Positions 36,067 to 44,035 of a stretch of 64,000 nucleotides of DNA are shown here, piece by piece (the stretch's first letter is position 1; each line of letters starts with the position of its first letter). The position numbers and the translations under genes were made by a program. The DNA comes from Sphingobium sp. Z007 (GTDB lineage: Bacteria > Pseudomonadota > Alphaproteobacteria > Sphingomonadales > Sphingomonadaceae), in the NCBI RefSeq assembly GCF_900013425.1, contig NZ_FBXK01000005.1, forward strand, positions 310,001-374,000, in the 5' to 3' direction. The notes under the pieces were generated by a model that had not been told where the DNA came from, made no database searches, and worked only from the letters and a program-made list of their open reading frames with translations.

Positions 36067-37464
36067 ATGGCTGCGAAGAATTTGACGGACACGGCTGTGA
36101 AGGCCGCCAAGCCCACGCCCGGTGCGAAGTCGGCGGATGCGATCAAGGATGGGATGACTCCCGGCCTGTATCTGATGGTGCAGCCAACGGGTTCGAAATC
36201 GTGGGTGTATCAGTATCGCCGCCCCAGCGATCAGAAGCAGGCGAAAATGTCGCTGGGGTCATACCCGGCATTTTCCTTGACCATGGCCCGGTCGTGGGCG
36301 GGCGAACAGGAGGCGCTGCGGGCACGCGGGATCGACCCGAAATTGGAAAAGGTCCGTCTGGAGGAAGAGGCGAAGGCCGTCGAGGACGCCAAGGCAGCGA
36401 ATGACACACAGACCCTTCAATGGTTCTGGGACACCTATTACCTGCCCGACCATGTGGAGACGTTGAAGCAGCCTCACGCTGAAAAGCTGTATTGGTCGCG
36501 ATACCTGTCCGAAATCGCTGCAATGCCGCTTACCGAAATCGACCATAGGGTGCTGGATCGCCTGTTGGATAAGGCAAAGGCGCGGTCACCGCATCAGGGT
36601 TACAAATTCTGTGGCTTCGTCAAAACGTTGTGGAAGCGGATGGTCAGCGAGTATCGATACAAGGTCGTCAATCAGGATGATGCCGCAAGATACCTTGGGG
36701 CCAAGAACACGATCGGCACGGTCGAACGCTACCTTGACGAACGCGAACTGGGCTATGTCATCGCGGTCATCGACCGTTATGCGACTGCCGAAAAGCCAAG
36801 CAACCATCGGTCCTTCGCACTGGGCTTGCGTCTCATCCTAGCGACAGGCTGTCGGCTTGAAGAAGCGATGACTGCGACGTGGGATCAGTTCGATCTTGAC
36901 GAAGGGAGTTGGACGCAACCGGGACCATCCACCAAGAATGGGCGGCCGAACTATCTGCTGCTTCAGCAGCCTATCGTGGACTGGCTGCGGGCGATGAGGG
37001 AGGCGAATCCAAAGGCGACCTTCGTGTTTCAGCAGGCGAAGGCAGATAAGGCGTTGAATGCCTTTTCCAAATCGACGCATCTGCTGTTTCGTGAAACCGA
37101 ACATCTGGCAAAGGCGGACGGCTTCGCCATGGAAGGTTGGTCAGCGCACGATTTTCGGCGCACAATCACCACGACGTTCCAGCGGCTGCATCACCCCGGC
37201 ACGATCAATCGGGTCGTGACCGATGAAGTGACCGAAGCCCTTCTGAACCATGTCGAACGAACCACCACGGTCGGCAGCAGGAAAAATTACAACAAGCACA
37301 ACTATATGCACGAAAAGGCCTACGCGCTGCGCGTGTGGCAAGAGGTGCTGGATAAAGCCAAGGCGGATGAAGATGTCCGCGCCGCAAAACGTGGGCAGCT
37401 TGACCCTATCAAGCGCACGTCCAAGGCGCGGAAGGCGGCTAAAATTTCGGTCAGCCACCTTTGA
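36067..37464 (+). CDS. int: Tyrosine-recombinase integrase (P4 type, DUF4102 N-terminus)
   Basis: 465 residues. The N-terminal DUF4102 arm-binding domain spans about residues 5-95 (LTDTAVKAAKPTPG, LMVQPTGSKSWVYQYR). The core-binding SAM-like domain is at about 115-200 and the catalytic domain follows. Catalytic residues seen: R263 (ATGCRLEEAM), H361 and R364 (SAHDFRRT), H395 (LLNHVE), and the nucleophile Tyr about 408 (SRKNYNKHNY). It should catalyse insertion and excision at the tRNA-Arg anticodon arm, being next to the left crossover site. AGGGA precedes the ATG at 36067. The set of catalytic residues looks complete, so the element may still be mobile. Confidence 0.94.
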   Translation: MAAKNLTDTAVKAAKPTPGAKSADAIKDGMTPGLYLMVQPTGSKSWVYQYRRPSDQKQAKMSLGSYPAFSLTMARSWAGEQEALRARGIDPKLEKVRLEEEAKAVEDAKAANDTQTLQWFWDTYYLPDHVETLKQPHAEKLYWSRYLSEIAAMPLTEIDHRVLDRLLDKAKARSPHQGYKFCGFVKTLWKRMVSEYRYKVVNQDDAARYLGAKNTIGTVERYLDERELGYVIAVIDRYATAEKPSNHRSFALGLRLILATGCRLEEAMTATWDQFDLDEGSWTQPGPSTKNGRPNYLLLQQPIVDWLRAMREANPKATFVFQQAKADKALNAFSKSTHLLFRETEHLAKADGFAMEGWSAHDFRRTITTTFQRLHHPGTINRVVTDEVTEALLNHVERTTTVGSRKNYNKHNYMHEKAYALRVWQEVLDKAKADEDVRAAKRGQLDPIKRTSKARKAAKISVSHL

Positions 37465-37473
37465 CCGGCATGG

Positions 37474-37665
37474 TCAGTGAGTGACTGAAAGCCGGGATTC
37501 CATCCATTGCCGCACCTCGCTTTCGCGCCATGCGACGCGGGTGCGGTTCTTGTTGAGATAAACAGGAGCGGGGAATTCTCCATCCTGACGCATCCGGTAG
37601 ATGGTCATGCGCGACAAGCTGGTCTGTGCCAGCACTTCCTTCTGAGAAATGAGACGGTCGGTCAT
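37474..37665 (-). CDS. AlpA-family excisionase/regulator
   Basis: 63 residues from the ATG at 37665; a TTG at 37677 is an alternative start. The MerR-like winged helix typical of AlpA is clear: MTDRLISQKEVLAQTSLSRM, TIYRMRQDGEFPAPVYL, then AWRESEVRQWMESR. In P4-type elements such proteins bind the element end, stimulate excision and regulate the integrase. It lies tail-to-tail with int, and the IS21-family element begins 35 bp upstream of its start, so its promoter has been displaced or changed by that insertion. Confidence 0.88.
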   Translation of the reverse strand: MTDRLISQKEVLAQTSLSRMTIYRMRQDGEFPAPVYLNKNRTRVAWRESEVRQWMESRLSVTH

Positions 37666-37787
37666 CGGTAGGGTCAATCTATTGGTTGAAGCCCAAAGCT
37701 GTCAATCGGCGTCCAAACGGGACCCCTTATCGGCGCGCAAAAGGGACCCCCTGTCAGGATTGCGCACGGTTGATGTGACGCGCTTCC

Positions 37788-37844
37788 TTGCGCTGCGCGC
37801 GGCGTAGGGAGGGCGTAGCCCGACCGGAGGCGCGCGCAGCGCAA
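37788..37844 (-). terminator. Long hairpin downstream of istB
   Basis: TTGCGCTGCGCGC at 37788-37800 and its exact reverse complement at 37832-37844 form a 13-bp stem around a 31-nt loop, placed just past the istB stop codon. It could end the istAB transcript or shield the IS from outside transcription. There is no clear T-run. Confidence 0.55.
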
Positions 37845-37876
37845 AACATCTTCTAATTGATCGCTGCTGGGGCGGA

Positions 37877-38605
37877 TCAGCTGCGGTTTTTGAAGCGCCA
37901 GCTGTCATTGCCGGTCTCGACAATGTCGCAATGATGGGTGACGCGATCGAGGAGCGCGGTTGTCATCTTGGGATCGCCGAACACGGTGGGCCACTCGCCA
38001 AAGGCGAGGTTGGTGGTGATGATGACACTGGTCTGCTCATAGAGTTTGCTGATCAGGTGGAACAGCAACTGGCCGCCCGATCGAGCGAACGGCAGATACC
38101 CCAGTTCATCGAGCACGATGAGATCGAGGCGGGATAGCTGGGCGGCGAGAGCGCCACTCTTGCCGATCCTGGCCTCCTCTTCGAGGCGGGTCACCAGATC
38201 GACCGTGTTGAAGTAGCGGCCTCGGGCGCCGGAGCGCACTACATTGGCGGTGATGGCGATGGCCAGATGGGTCTTTCCTGTGCCTGTGCCGCCGACCAGG
38301 ACGATATTGCGCCGTGCGGGCAGGAACGCGCCGCTGTGCAATGAACGCACAAGCCCCTCGTTGATCGGGGTACCCTCGAACCGGAAGGCATCGATGTCCT
38401 TCACGACTGGCAGCTTGGCAGCGGCCATCCGGTATCGGATCGACGCGGCATGACGATGCGTCGCCTCCGCTCGCAGGAGATCGGTCAGTATCTCCATGGT
38501 GGTGCGCTGGCGCTGAAGGCCGGTGGTGACGGCATCGTCGAACGCGCCCGCCATGCCCTTGAGTCCAAGCCCGCGCATGGCCTCGATCATATCATGCCGC
38601 TGCAT
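37877..38605 (-). CDS. istB: IS21-family helper ATPase
   Basis: 242 residues, normal IstB length. It is a DnaA-like AAA+ ATPase that helps the IstA transposase choose and hold target DNA. Walker A is [15 protein letters not shown] (about residues 103-117), Walker B is [13 protein letters not shown], and sensor 1 is [17 protein letters not shown]. The frame is intact to the end (FKNRS), so it should be functional. Its start overlaps istA by 14 bp. Confidence 0.96.
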   Translation of the reverse strand: MQRHDMIEAMRGLGLKGMAGAFDDAVTTGLQRQRTTMEILTDLLRAEATHRHAASIRYRMAAAKLPVVKDIDAFRFEGTPINEGLVRSLHSGAFLPARRNIVLVGGTGTGKTHLAIAITANVVRSGARGRYFNTVDLVTRLEEEARIGKSGALAAQLSRLDLIVLDELGYLPFARSGGQLLFHLISKLYEQTSVIITTNLAFGEWPTVFGDPKMTTALLDRVTHHCDIVETGNDSWRFKNRS

Positions 38606-40106
38606 CGAAGGTCCTCAGCTGGTCGTAACGGGCACAGTCGGCGATCGGGGGATGGCGCAAGGCGCTATCCTCGGAGGTGATGATCGTCAGCGGACGCGGA
38701 GGCTCCCGGCGTCGTGCCAGGATGTTGAGGATCAGGTCGTCGCTCGCCGTGCCCGTCGCCAGTGCCTCACGCACAGCGGTTTCGACAGGCTCCAGGCCAT
38801 CGGTCAGTACGGCCGACAGTACACGGACGAACCGGCGATCGGCATCGTCGCCATTACCCAGCTTGCGGCGCAGGCGGGCCAGCGCCGGTGGCAGATCCCA
38901 GTCCTGGAAGGGGGCACCGTTCCGCAACGCGCCAGGCTTGCGGGCCAGCACTGGCAGATAATGCCAGGGGTCATAGATCGTGCGGTTGCGCCCAAAGTAG
39001 CGAGGATGTTCAGCGACAACCTCTTCGCCGCAGCGAACGACGATGCGGTCGGCATAGGCGCGGACCTGCACGGTGCGTCGCGACACCGTCGAGAGGACTG
39101 AGTAGCGGTTGCGGTCGAAGCTGATCAGGCAGGTGCCGGTCACGGCATGCTCGCTCTCATTGAAGCCGTCGAACGGTCCCAGCATCGGCTGCAGCGCAGA
39201 TCGTTCGATCTCCAGCATCTGCGCCACGGTCAGATCTCCCTGTTCAGGATGGGGCTGCCGTTCCGCCCAGCGCCGACACTCTGCCTCCAGCCAGCCATTG
39301 AGCTCTTCGAGACTGGCGAACCGCAACCGGGGCTGGAAGAAGCGACCCCGGATCGTCTGCACCTGGTTCTCGACCTGACCCTTCTCCCATCCCGCCGCAG
39401 GCGAGCAGGCCGTGGGCTCGACCATATAATGGTCGGTCATGATCAGGAACCGCCGGTTGAAGACGCGTTCCTTGCCGGTGAACACGCTCGTCACAGCCGT
39501 CTTCATATTATCGTAGATGCCGCGCCCTGGCACGCCGCCGAAGAAGGCAAAGCCGCGCGCATGCGCGTCGAACAGCATCTCCTGGCTCTCGCGAGGATAG
39601 GCCCGGACATAGACCCCACGTGACGCGCACAGGCGCATATGCGCGACCTTCACCCGCATCGGCGCTCCTGCGATCTCGACATCCTCATGGCTCCAGTCGA
39701 ACTGGTAGGCCTCGCCTGGCCTGAACATCAGCGGGATGAAGGCGGTGACGCCATCGCCAGCATCCTTGCGCCGCTCGATCTTCCAGCGCGTCGCATAGCG
39801 CCGCACCGCATCGTAAGAACCCTCAAAGCCTTCTCGCACCAGCAGGTCATGGATCCGCGTCATCCGCAGCCGGTCACGCCTGCCGCGCAGCTCGTTCTCT
39901 TCCAGCAGCGTGTTCAGGCGCTCCTGGAACGGACCGATCCTGGGCAGCGGCTGAACCTTGCGCTGATAATCAAAGGCGCCCTCCGGCGCTCGGACCGCTT
40001 TGCGGATGACCTTCCGCGACACATGCAGATCCCGTGCGATCGCCTTGATCGCCTTGCCTCCGGCATACTCGCGCCGGATCCGTAAAACTGTCTCCAAAAC
40101 CAACAT
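38592..40106 (-). CDS. istA: IS21-family transposase
   Basis: 504 residues. It has an N-terminal helix-turn-helix ([19 protein letters not shown], about residues 19-37), then a DDE integrase core. The likely acidic triad is Asp in [12 protein letters not shown], Asp in [12 protein letters not shown], and Glu in [12 protein letters not shown]. The C-terminal beta-barrel region follows. The frame is uninterrupted. It is the upstream gene of the istAB pair and reads away from the right end of the IS. Confidence 0.96.
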   Translation of the reverse strand: MLVLETVLRIRREYAGGKAIKAIARDLHVSRKVIRKAVRAPEGAFDYQRKVQPLPRIGPFQERLNTLLEENELRGRRDRLRMTRIHDLLVREGFEGSYDAVRRYATRWKIERRKDAGDGVTAFIPLMFRPGEAYQFDWSHEDVEIAGAPMRVKVAHMRLCASRGVYVRAYPRESQEMLFDAHARGFAFFGGVPGRGIYDNMKTAVTSVFTGKERVFNRRFLIMTDHYMVEPTACSPAAGWEKGQVENQVQTIRGRFFQPRLRFASLEELNGWLEAECRRWAERQPHPEQGDLTVAQMLEIERSALQPMLGPFDGFNESEHAVTGTCLISFDRNRYSVLSTVSRRTVQVRAYADRIVVRCGEEVVAEHPRYFGRNRTIYDPWHYLPVLARKPGALRNGAPFQDWDLPPALARLRRKLGNGDDADRRFVRVLSAVLTDGLEPVETAVREALATGTASDDLILNILARRREPPRPLTIITSEDSALRHPPIADCARYDQLRTFDAAA

Positions 40107-40233
40107 CCCGATCTCGCCGCCTGAAAATCCAGCCGGCTGCTTAAACCATCGAAATGAGGGGTCCCTTTTAGACGCCGATCACCCCGCTAACGGGGTCCTT
40201 TTTGCACGCCGATCCACAATCTAAGCCAAAAAA

Positions 40234-40629
40234 TCAGCTTTTTTGGAGGGTGTCGATCAGAAGGTCGGCTTCCACCATCATATCCATCGCGCTCGCTTCC
40301 ATCCGCAGCCGTGAAGCTTCGCCACAATCACCATAGATTTCCGCAAGCTGGGCAGCCTGTCGGTAGGCCTGCGCGGCGAACCACCGCACGCGACTGAATG
40401 AGTCTTTGAAGTGAGGCTGGTCCAGATGCTCGGCTTCAGCGTCCGTGGTCTGCCATACTGGAGCGCGGCGTGGGACGTATCGGGGGAGGCGTGGGGACAG
40501 CCCTAGTTCGGCCCGCTCTTGGTCGGTGAGGCTGTCGAGATAGTCGGCTTGTTCATCGTCGGTCATGTCGACCGGGGACCAGTCAGCGCCTGTGCCGTGG
40601 AGCATAGGAATGGGATCATGGGTGTCCAT
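40234..40629 (-). CDS. Hypothetical acidic protein of the integrative element
   Basis: 131 residues, soluble, acidic. The N-terminal half is rich in Asp/Pro (VDMTDDEQADYLDSLTDQER, LSPRLPRYVPRR) and the C-terminal half is helical (FAAQAYRQAAQLAEIYGD, RMEASAMDMMVEADLLIDTL), resembling a short tetratricopeptide-like hairpin. No family is recognised. It is the only element gene besides int, the AlpA gene and the tRNA that does not belong to the IS, and the IS right end lies only 15 bp past its stop codon. A role in element maintenance or regulation is possible but unsupported. Confidence 0.6.
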   Translation of the reverse strand: MDTHDPIPMLHGTGADWSPVDMTDDEQADYLDSLTDQERAELGLSPRLPRYVPRRAPVWQTTDAEAEHLDQPHFKDSFSRVRWFAAQAYRQAAQLAEIYGDCGEASRLRMEASAMDMMVEADLLIDTLQKS

Positions 40630-40734
40630 GATCCTACTTAGTCTGGGGACGTGGAACCGGGGCGGGGGATGGTGGTTATCCAGCTATCGGACTTAGCTTC
40701 ATCGCCCCCCGCATGACAGTCCGATGATCCATTC

Positions 40735-40769
40735 GACCCCGTCAGCATCCCCCCGACGCTGGCGGGGTC
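40735..40769. terminator. Hairpin upstream of the element's tRNA-Arg
   Basis: GACCCCGTCAGC at 40735-40746 pairs with GCTGGCGGGGTC at 40758-40769 (12 pairs, one G-T) around an 11-nt loop. It separates the hypothetical gene from the tRNA. The remaining sequence between 40630 and 40831 shows no gene. Confidence 0.55.
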
Positions 40770-40831
40770 TCATGTCTTCATACAGAAAGGGTGGACGATC
40801 GGCAGGGCGGACGATATTGACCCAATCGAGT

Positions 40832-40908
40832 GGTCCCGTAACTCAGCCGGATAGAGTGCGAAATTCCTAATTTCGAAGCCGCGCGTTCGAATCGCGCCGG
40901 GACCACCA
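40832..40908 (+). tRNA. tRNA-Arg (anticodon CCT) carried by the integrative element
   Basis: Complete cloverleaf: acceptor GGTCCCG (40832-40838) with CGGGACC (40898-40904); D arm ACTC...GAGT with GGATA in the loop; anticodon stem CGAAA/TTTCG with loop TTCCTAA and CCT at 40866-40868; T stem GCGCG/CGCGC with loop TTCGAAT; ACCA encoded at 40905-40908. It decodes AGG. The sequence outside the anticodon loop differs widely from the split host tRNA-Arg, so it is a distinct gene brought by the element, not a copy restored by integration. Confidence 0.95.
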
Positions 40909-40969
40909 CCTTCCCCCGATTGCCCGTCTGACTGCCCGGTGGCTACCTAGCCCAGTGGGAAAAAGCTGT

Positions 40970-40990
40970 GACTACTTGGCTGACTACTTG
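40970..40990. repeat. Right pair of GACTACTTG repeats (candidate integrase arm sites)
   Basis: GACTACTTG at 40970-40978 and 40982-40990, same orientation as the left pair at 36027-36046, about 75 bp inside the right crossover site. Confidence 0.6.
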
Positions 40991-41062
40991 GTCGTTGACA
41001 ATCTGGCGATCGTCCCATAAAAGACACGGTATTCCGCCATTTTTGGTGGGGCAGTCGTAGGT

Positions 41063-41107
41063 TTCCTAATCTAAGGGCCATGGGTTCGAATCCCGTCGGG
41101 TGCACCA
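41063..41107 (+). pseudogene. 3' half of the disrupted tRNA-Arg (CCT) gene
   Basis: TTCCTAATCT (crossover core), AAGGGCC, T stem ATGGG/CCCGT with loop TTCGAAT, acceptor strand CGGGTGC (41097-41103) and encoded ACCA (41104-41107). The 5' half is at 35845-35886. Upstream sequence does not supply a D arm or a matching acceptor strand, so this half cannot fold as a tRNA. Confidence 0.88.
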
Positions 41108-41113
41108 TTTCCC

Positions 41114-42370
41114 TTATCGCGAACGCCGCACCGGGCAGATAGTGATTGCGCCCAGCAGCGCGAAGCCGCAGCCGACCACGTACAACACCGCATAATCATC
41201 GCCGCGCGCGCTGCCGATCGCCAGGATGATCGGGGCGATGGCGGGGGCGAGGGATTGGGGCAGGCTGTTGGCGATCTGGAACACGCCCATATCCTTGGCG
41301 CTGTCCTCGGGCCGGGGCAGTATGGCGGCGAGCAGGGCCAGATCGACGGCGAAATACAGGCCCTTGCCGATCCCCGCCATCGCCACGCCGACCAGGAATT
41401 GCGGCACCGACGGGGCAAAGGCGATCGTCAGGAAACCCGCCGCCTCCAGGGTCGCGGCCAGGAATACCAGTGGCTTGCGGCGGCCGGTCCAGTCGGTGAT
41501 GAAGCCGCCGACCAGCGAGATCGCAATGGTCGCGATCGCGATGATCGCCATCGACTTGACCATGACCTGCGTGGCTTCCCCGCGCGGCAGGGATAGCTGA
41601 TCGGTCAGGAAGAAAAGCTGATAGGTCAGCAGGAACGACCAGGCCATCATGATCAGGAAGCGGCTGGTAAAGGCCCAACTGAAGTCCCAGTCGCGAAACG
41701 GCGCGCCGACCGCGCGCAGCAGGGCGACGGGGCCAAGGCGGCGTTGATCGTCGCCTGTCGCTGGACGATCCGGCAGGATCAGGCACAGCGCGCCGATCGC
41801 GACCACGGTGATGGCGAAAGGGGCGAGGAACATCAGCAGCGAGGATCTCTGCGTATATTGGGTGATCCAGCTGCCCGCGAAGGTGCCCATAGTCGATGTC
41901 ATGCCCAGCATGCCCGCGACACGCCCCTGCCAGCGCACGGGGATGATGTCCGGCAGGATCGGCAGGCAACCCGCCTGCATCGCGTTGAACCCGGCCTGGC
42001 AGATGATCCAGCCCAGCCCAAGCAGCAGCAGATTGGGCGCTAGGCCCAGCAGCAGCAGGCCTGCGCCCGCGACCACCAGCCCGCCCAGCAGCCACGGCCG
42101 GCGACGGCCGAAGCGGCTGCGTGTCCGATCGGACAGCGCGCCGCAAACGGGCGTTGCCACCAGCGCGACGAAGCCGCCGATCGCCAGGATAATGCCCAGC
42201 CAGCGGCCCTTGTCCGCCTCGCTCGCAATGTCGCCGACGCGCAGCGCCAGCGTCATCACCACCGGCGTCAACAGCGCGACCCAGATGCCGAACTGCGCCA
42301 GCACATAGATGGCGATAAAGCCGATCGACACCGGCGGACGGGTGCCTTGCGGTGATGGCGAAGATGTCAT
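41114..42370 (-). CDS. MFS transporter of the glycan locus
   Basis: 418 residues, about 12 hydrophobic spans. The loop between helices 2 and 3, GALSDRTRSRFGRRRPWLLG, is the extended form seen in sugar-transporting MFS and GPH-type carriers, and a second copy occurs as ITDWTGRRKPLV. It is the last gene of the minus-strand run from the TonB receptor, 24 bp after the sulfatase gene. It probably carries the released mono- or disaccharide across the inner membrane. The window gives no substrate test. Its stop codon lies 6 bp from the end of the split tRNA-Arg. Confidence 0.88.
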   Translation of the reverse strand: MTSSPSPQGTRPPVSIGFIAIYVLAQFGIWVALLTPVVMTLALRVGDIASEADKGRWLGIILAIGGFVALVATPVCGALSDRTRSRFGRRRPWLLGGLVVAGAGLLLLGLAPNLLLLGLGWIICQAGFNAMQAGCLPILPDIIPVRWQGRVAGMLGMTSTMGTFAGSWITQYTQRSSLLMFLAPFAITVVAIGALCLILPDRPATGDDQRRLGPVALLRAVGAPFRDWDFSWAFTSRFLIMMAWSFLLTYQLFFLTDQLSLPRGEATQVMVKSMAIIAIATIAISLVGGFITDWTGRRKPLVFLAATLEAAGFLTIAFAPSVPQFLVGVAMAGIGKGLYFAVDLALLAAILPRPEDSAKDMGVFQIANSLPQSLAPAIAPIILAIGSARGDDYAVLYVVGCGFALLGAITICPVRRSR

Positions 42371-42394
42371 CGGTGCGACCTTTCAAACGGGCGG

Positions 42395-44035
42395 TCAGGG
42401 GTGGTAGGTCTTGCCTTCGGCCTCAGCCTTCGCCTTGGCGGGGCTGTCGGCGAACAGGTCGTTCATCTTGGTCGGCAAATTGGGCTGGACATACCAGTCG
42501 GCCGGGAAGTCGGCGGCGTGCGGCCCATTGATATTGCGGTTCACCAGGCCCGAACTGGTTTTGCGTGTATAGGGGACGACATGGGCGCCCTTGCTGTTGC
42601 CCAACTGGTCGAACAGCGCCTTGCGCAGGGTGATCTTCGTTTCCAGCCATTGGGGATTGTCGATCAGATTGTGCATCTCGTCGGGATCGCTCTTGAGGTC
42701 GTACAGTTCCTCCAGATCCCATACGCCGTGATATTGGATATATTTCACCCGGTCGCGCTCGATCGCGAAGGTGGTAGGGGTCTGCGGAAAGCTCCATTCC
42801 CAATAATATTCATAGACGAAATCGCCCGGATTCCAGGTCTTTTCATCGATCTTGCCCTCCGCGACGGGCAGGAAGCTCTTGCCCTCCATCTGGGCGGGCT
42901 TGGCGACATGGGCGATGTCGAGGAAGGTGGGCGCAAGGTCGAGATTGCGCACCACCGCCGGGTTGGTCACGCCCTTGGGCACTAAGCCCGGTGCCCACAC
43001 GATCATCGGCACCCGCACCGAGGGTTCGTAGGCGTTGCGTTTGTCGATCAGCCCATGTTCGCCGATCATGAAGCCATTGTCGGAATAGAAGACGACCATC
43101 GTATTCTTGTCGAGATGGTTCGTCTTCAGATAGGCCAGGATGCGACCCAGGCTCTCATCCACGGGGGACAGGGTGCGATAATAGTCGCGCACCTGCTCCG
43201 TCATGGGGTTGTTGGTGTGATAGGGGAAGTCCGCACCATGCCAGCTGTTGCGCTGGTTGCGCACCCATAAGGGCTTGCCGGCATTGTTTTCCGGCGTGTT
43301 CGCCATGCTGGCGGGCAGCTTGATGTGCAGATCGCTATATTGCGCCTTGTAGCGGTCCGGCGGCAGCGGGTCGCTATGGACCGCCTTGTGGCTGAGATAC
43401 AGGAAGAAGGGTTGGGATCGGTCGCGCCCTTTCTCCAGCCAGTTCATCGCATAATCGGTCAGTTCGTCGGTGATATAGCCGGTGCGTTTGACCGCGGCGC
43501 CATCGACGTTGAGCATCTGGCGATCGCCCGCCGCGACTTTGGCGGGCGCGATATTCTCCGTCGGGAAATAGGTACCCTGCCCCTTGAAACTGACCCATTT
43601 GTCGAAACCGGGGCGGGGGGCGTCGGTGTCGAAACCCATATGCCATTTGCCGAAGAAGCCGGTCTGATAGCCCGCCTGTTGCAGATATTGGGGGAAGAAG
43701 GTCAGCCCTTCCTCCGAACTGTTGTTATTGTCCACTACGCCATGGTTGCGCGCGGTCTGGCCGGTCAGGATGGTCGCGCGGCTGGGCGAGCAGAGCGAGG
43801 AGGTGACGACGGCGTTAGGAAAATAAACCCCGTTTTTGGCCAGCGTATCAATATTGGGGGTCTGGAGGCCCGGCGTCAGGAAACCCATCGCATCGTAGCG
43901 CAGATCGTCCACCAGCACGAAGATCATGTTCGTCGCCTTCTGCGGCGCGTTAACCGGTTTGGCCAGCGCGCCCGGACCCAACAGGGTGCAGGCGGCGATC
44001 ATGGCGGCGTTCAGCGCGCGACGGGCGTTCTTCAT
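42395..44035 (-). CDS. Secreted type I sulfatase (formylglycine-dependent)
   Basis: 546 residues from the ATG at 44035, which overlaps the stop of the upstream maturase gene (ATGA). A signal peptide (residues 1-25, cut near ALA) puts it in the periplasm. Metal ligands D43-D44 (FVLVDDLRYD), the modification motif C82-S-P-S-R followed by ATILTG, a Lys/His in FGKWHMGFD, and SDNGFMIGEHG are all present. The Cys must be converted to formylglycine for activity. The stretch around the active site, including RNHGVVDNN, reminds me of N-acetylglucosamine-6-sulfatases, but the exact sulfatase subfamily needs a search. Neighbouring GH3 enzymes suggest a sulfated glycan. Confidence 0.93.
   Translation of the reverse strand: MKNARRALNAAMIAACTLLGPGALAKPVNAPQKATNMIFVLVDDLRYDAMGFLTPGLQTPNIDTLAKNGVYFPNAVVTSSLCSPSRATILTGQTARNHGVVDNNNSSEEGLTFFPQYLQQAGYQTGFFGKWHMGFDTDAPRPGFDKWVSFKGQGTYFPTENIAPAKVAAGDRQMLNVDGAAVKRTGYITDELTDYAMNWLEKGRDRSQPFFLYLSHKAVHSDPLPPDRYKAQYSDLHIKLPASMANTPENNAGKPLWVRNQRNSWHGADFPYHTNNPMTEQVRDYYRTLSPVDESLGRILAYLKTNHLDKNTMVVFYSDNGFMIGEHGLIDKRNAYEPSVRVPMIVWAPGLVPKGVTNPAVVRNLDLAPTFLDIAHVAKPAQMEGKSFLPVAEGKIDEKTWNPGDFVYEYYWEWSFPQTPTTFAIERDRVKYIQYHGVWDLEELYDLKSDPDEMHNLIDNPQWLETKITLRKALFDQLGNSKGAHVVPYTRKTSSGLVNRNINGPHAADFPADWYVQPNLPTKMNDLFADSPAKAKAEAEGKTYHP

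Larger units (their letters stand above)
37700..40218 (-). mobile_element. IS21-family insertion sequence (istA, istB)
   Basis: About 2.5 kb. The left end begins TGTCAATCGGCGTCCAAACG at 37700; the right end, read inwards, begins TGTGGATCGGCGTGCAAAAA at 40218. Both ends carry a second internal copy (CGGCGCGCAAAAGGGACCCC; CGGCGTCTAAAAGGGACCCC), the multiple terminal repeats usual in IS21. It holds istA and istB in the standard overlapping order. No convincing target duplication was found at the two outer junctions (AAGC at the left, ATCT at the right), so the ends may have been rearranged or the exact boundary may be off by a few bases. Confidence 0.9.
35877..41072. mobile_element. Small integrative element inserted in tRNA-Arg (CCT), carrying a replacement tRNA
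   Basis: About 5.2 kb bounded by a 10-bp direct repeat, TTCCTAATCT, at 35877-35886 and 41063-41072, which is the anticodon loop and stem of the split tRNA. Contents: tyrosine integrase next to the left end, AlpA-type regulator, an IS21-family element (37700-40218), one unknown gene, and a complete tRNA-Arg (CCT). Without the IS the element would be about 2.7 kb. Paired GACTACTTG repeats lie near both ends and may be integrase arm sites. No conjugation or capsid genes are seen, so it depends on others for transfer. Confidence 0.88.

Noticed and set aside
38592..40106. Intron or phage origin for the tRNA-Arg split
   Set aside because: Neither a group I intron core nor phage structural genes are present; the integrase, crossover repeat and AlpA gene fit a P4-type integrative element.
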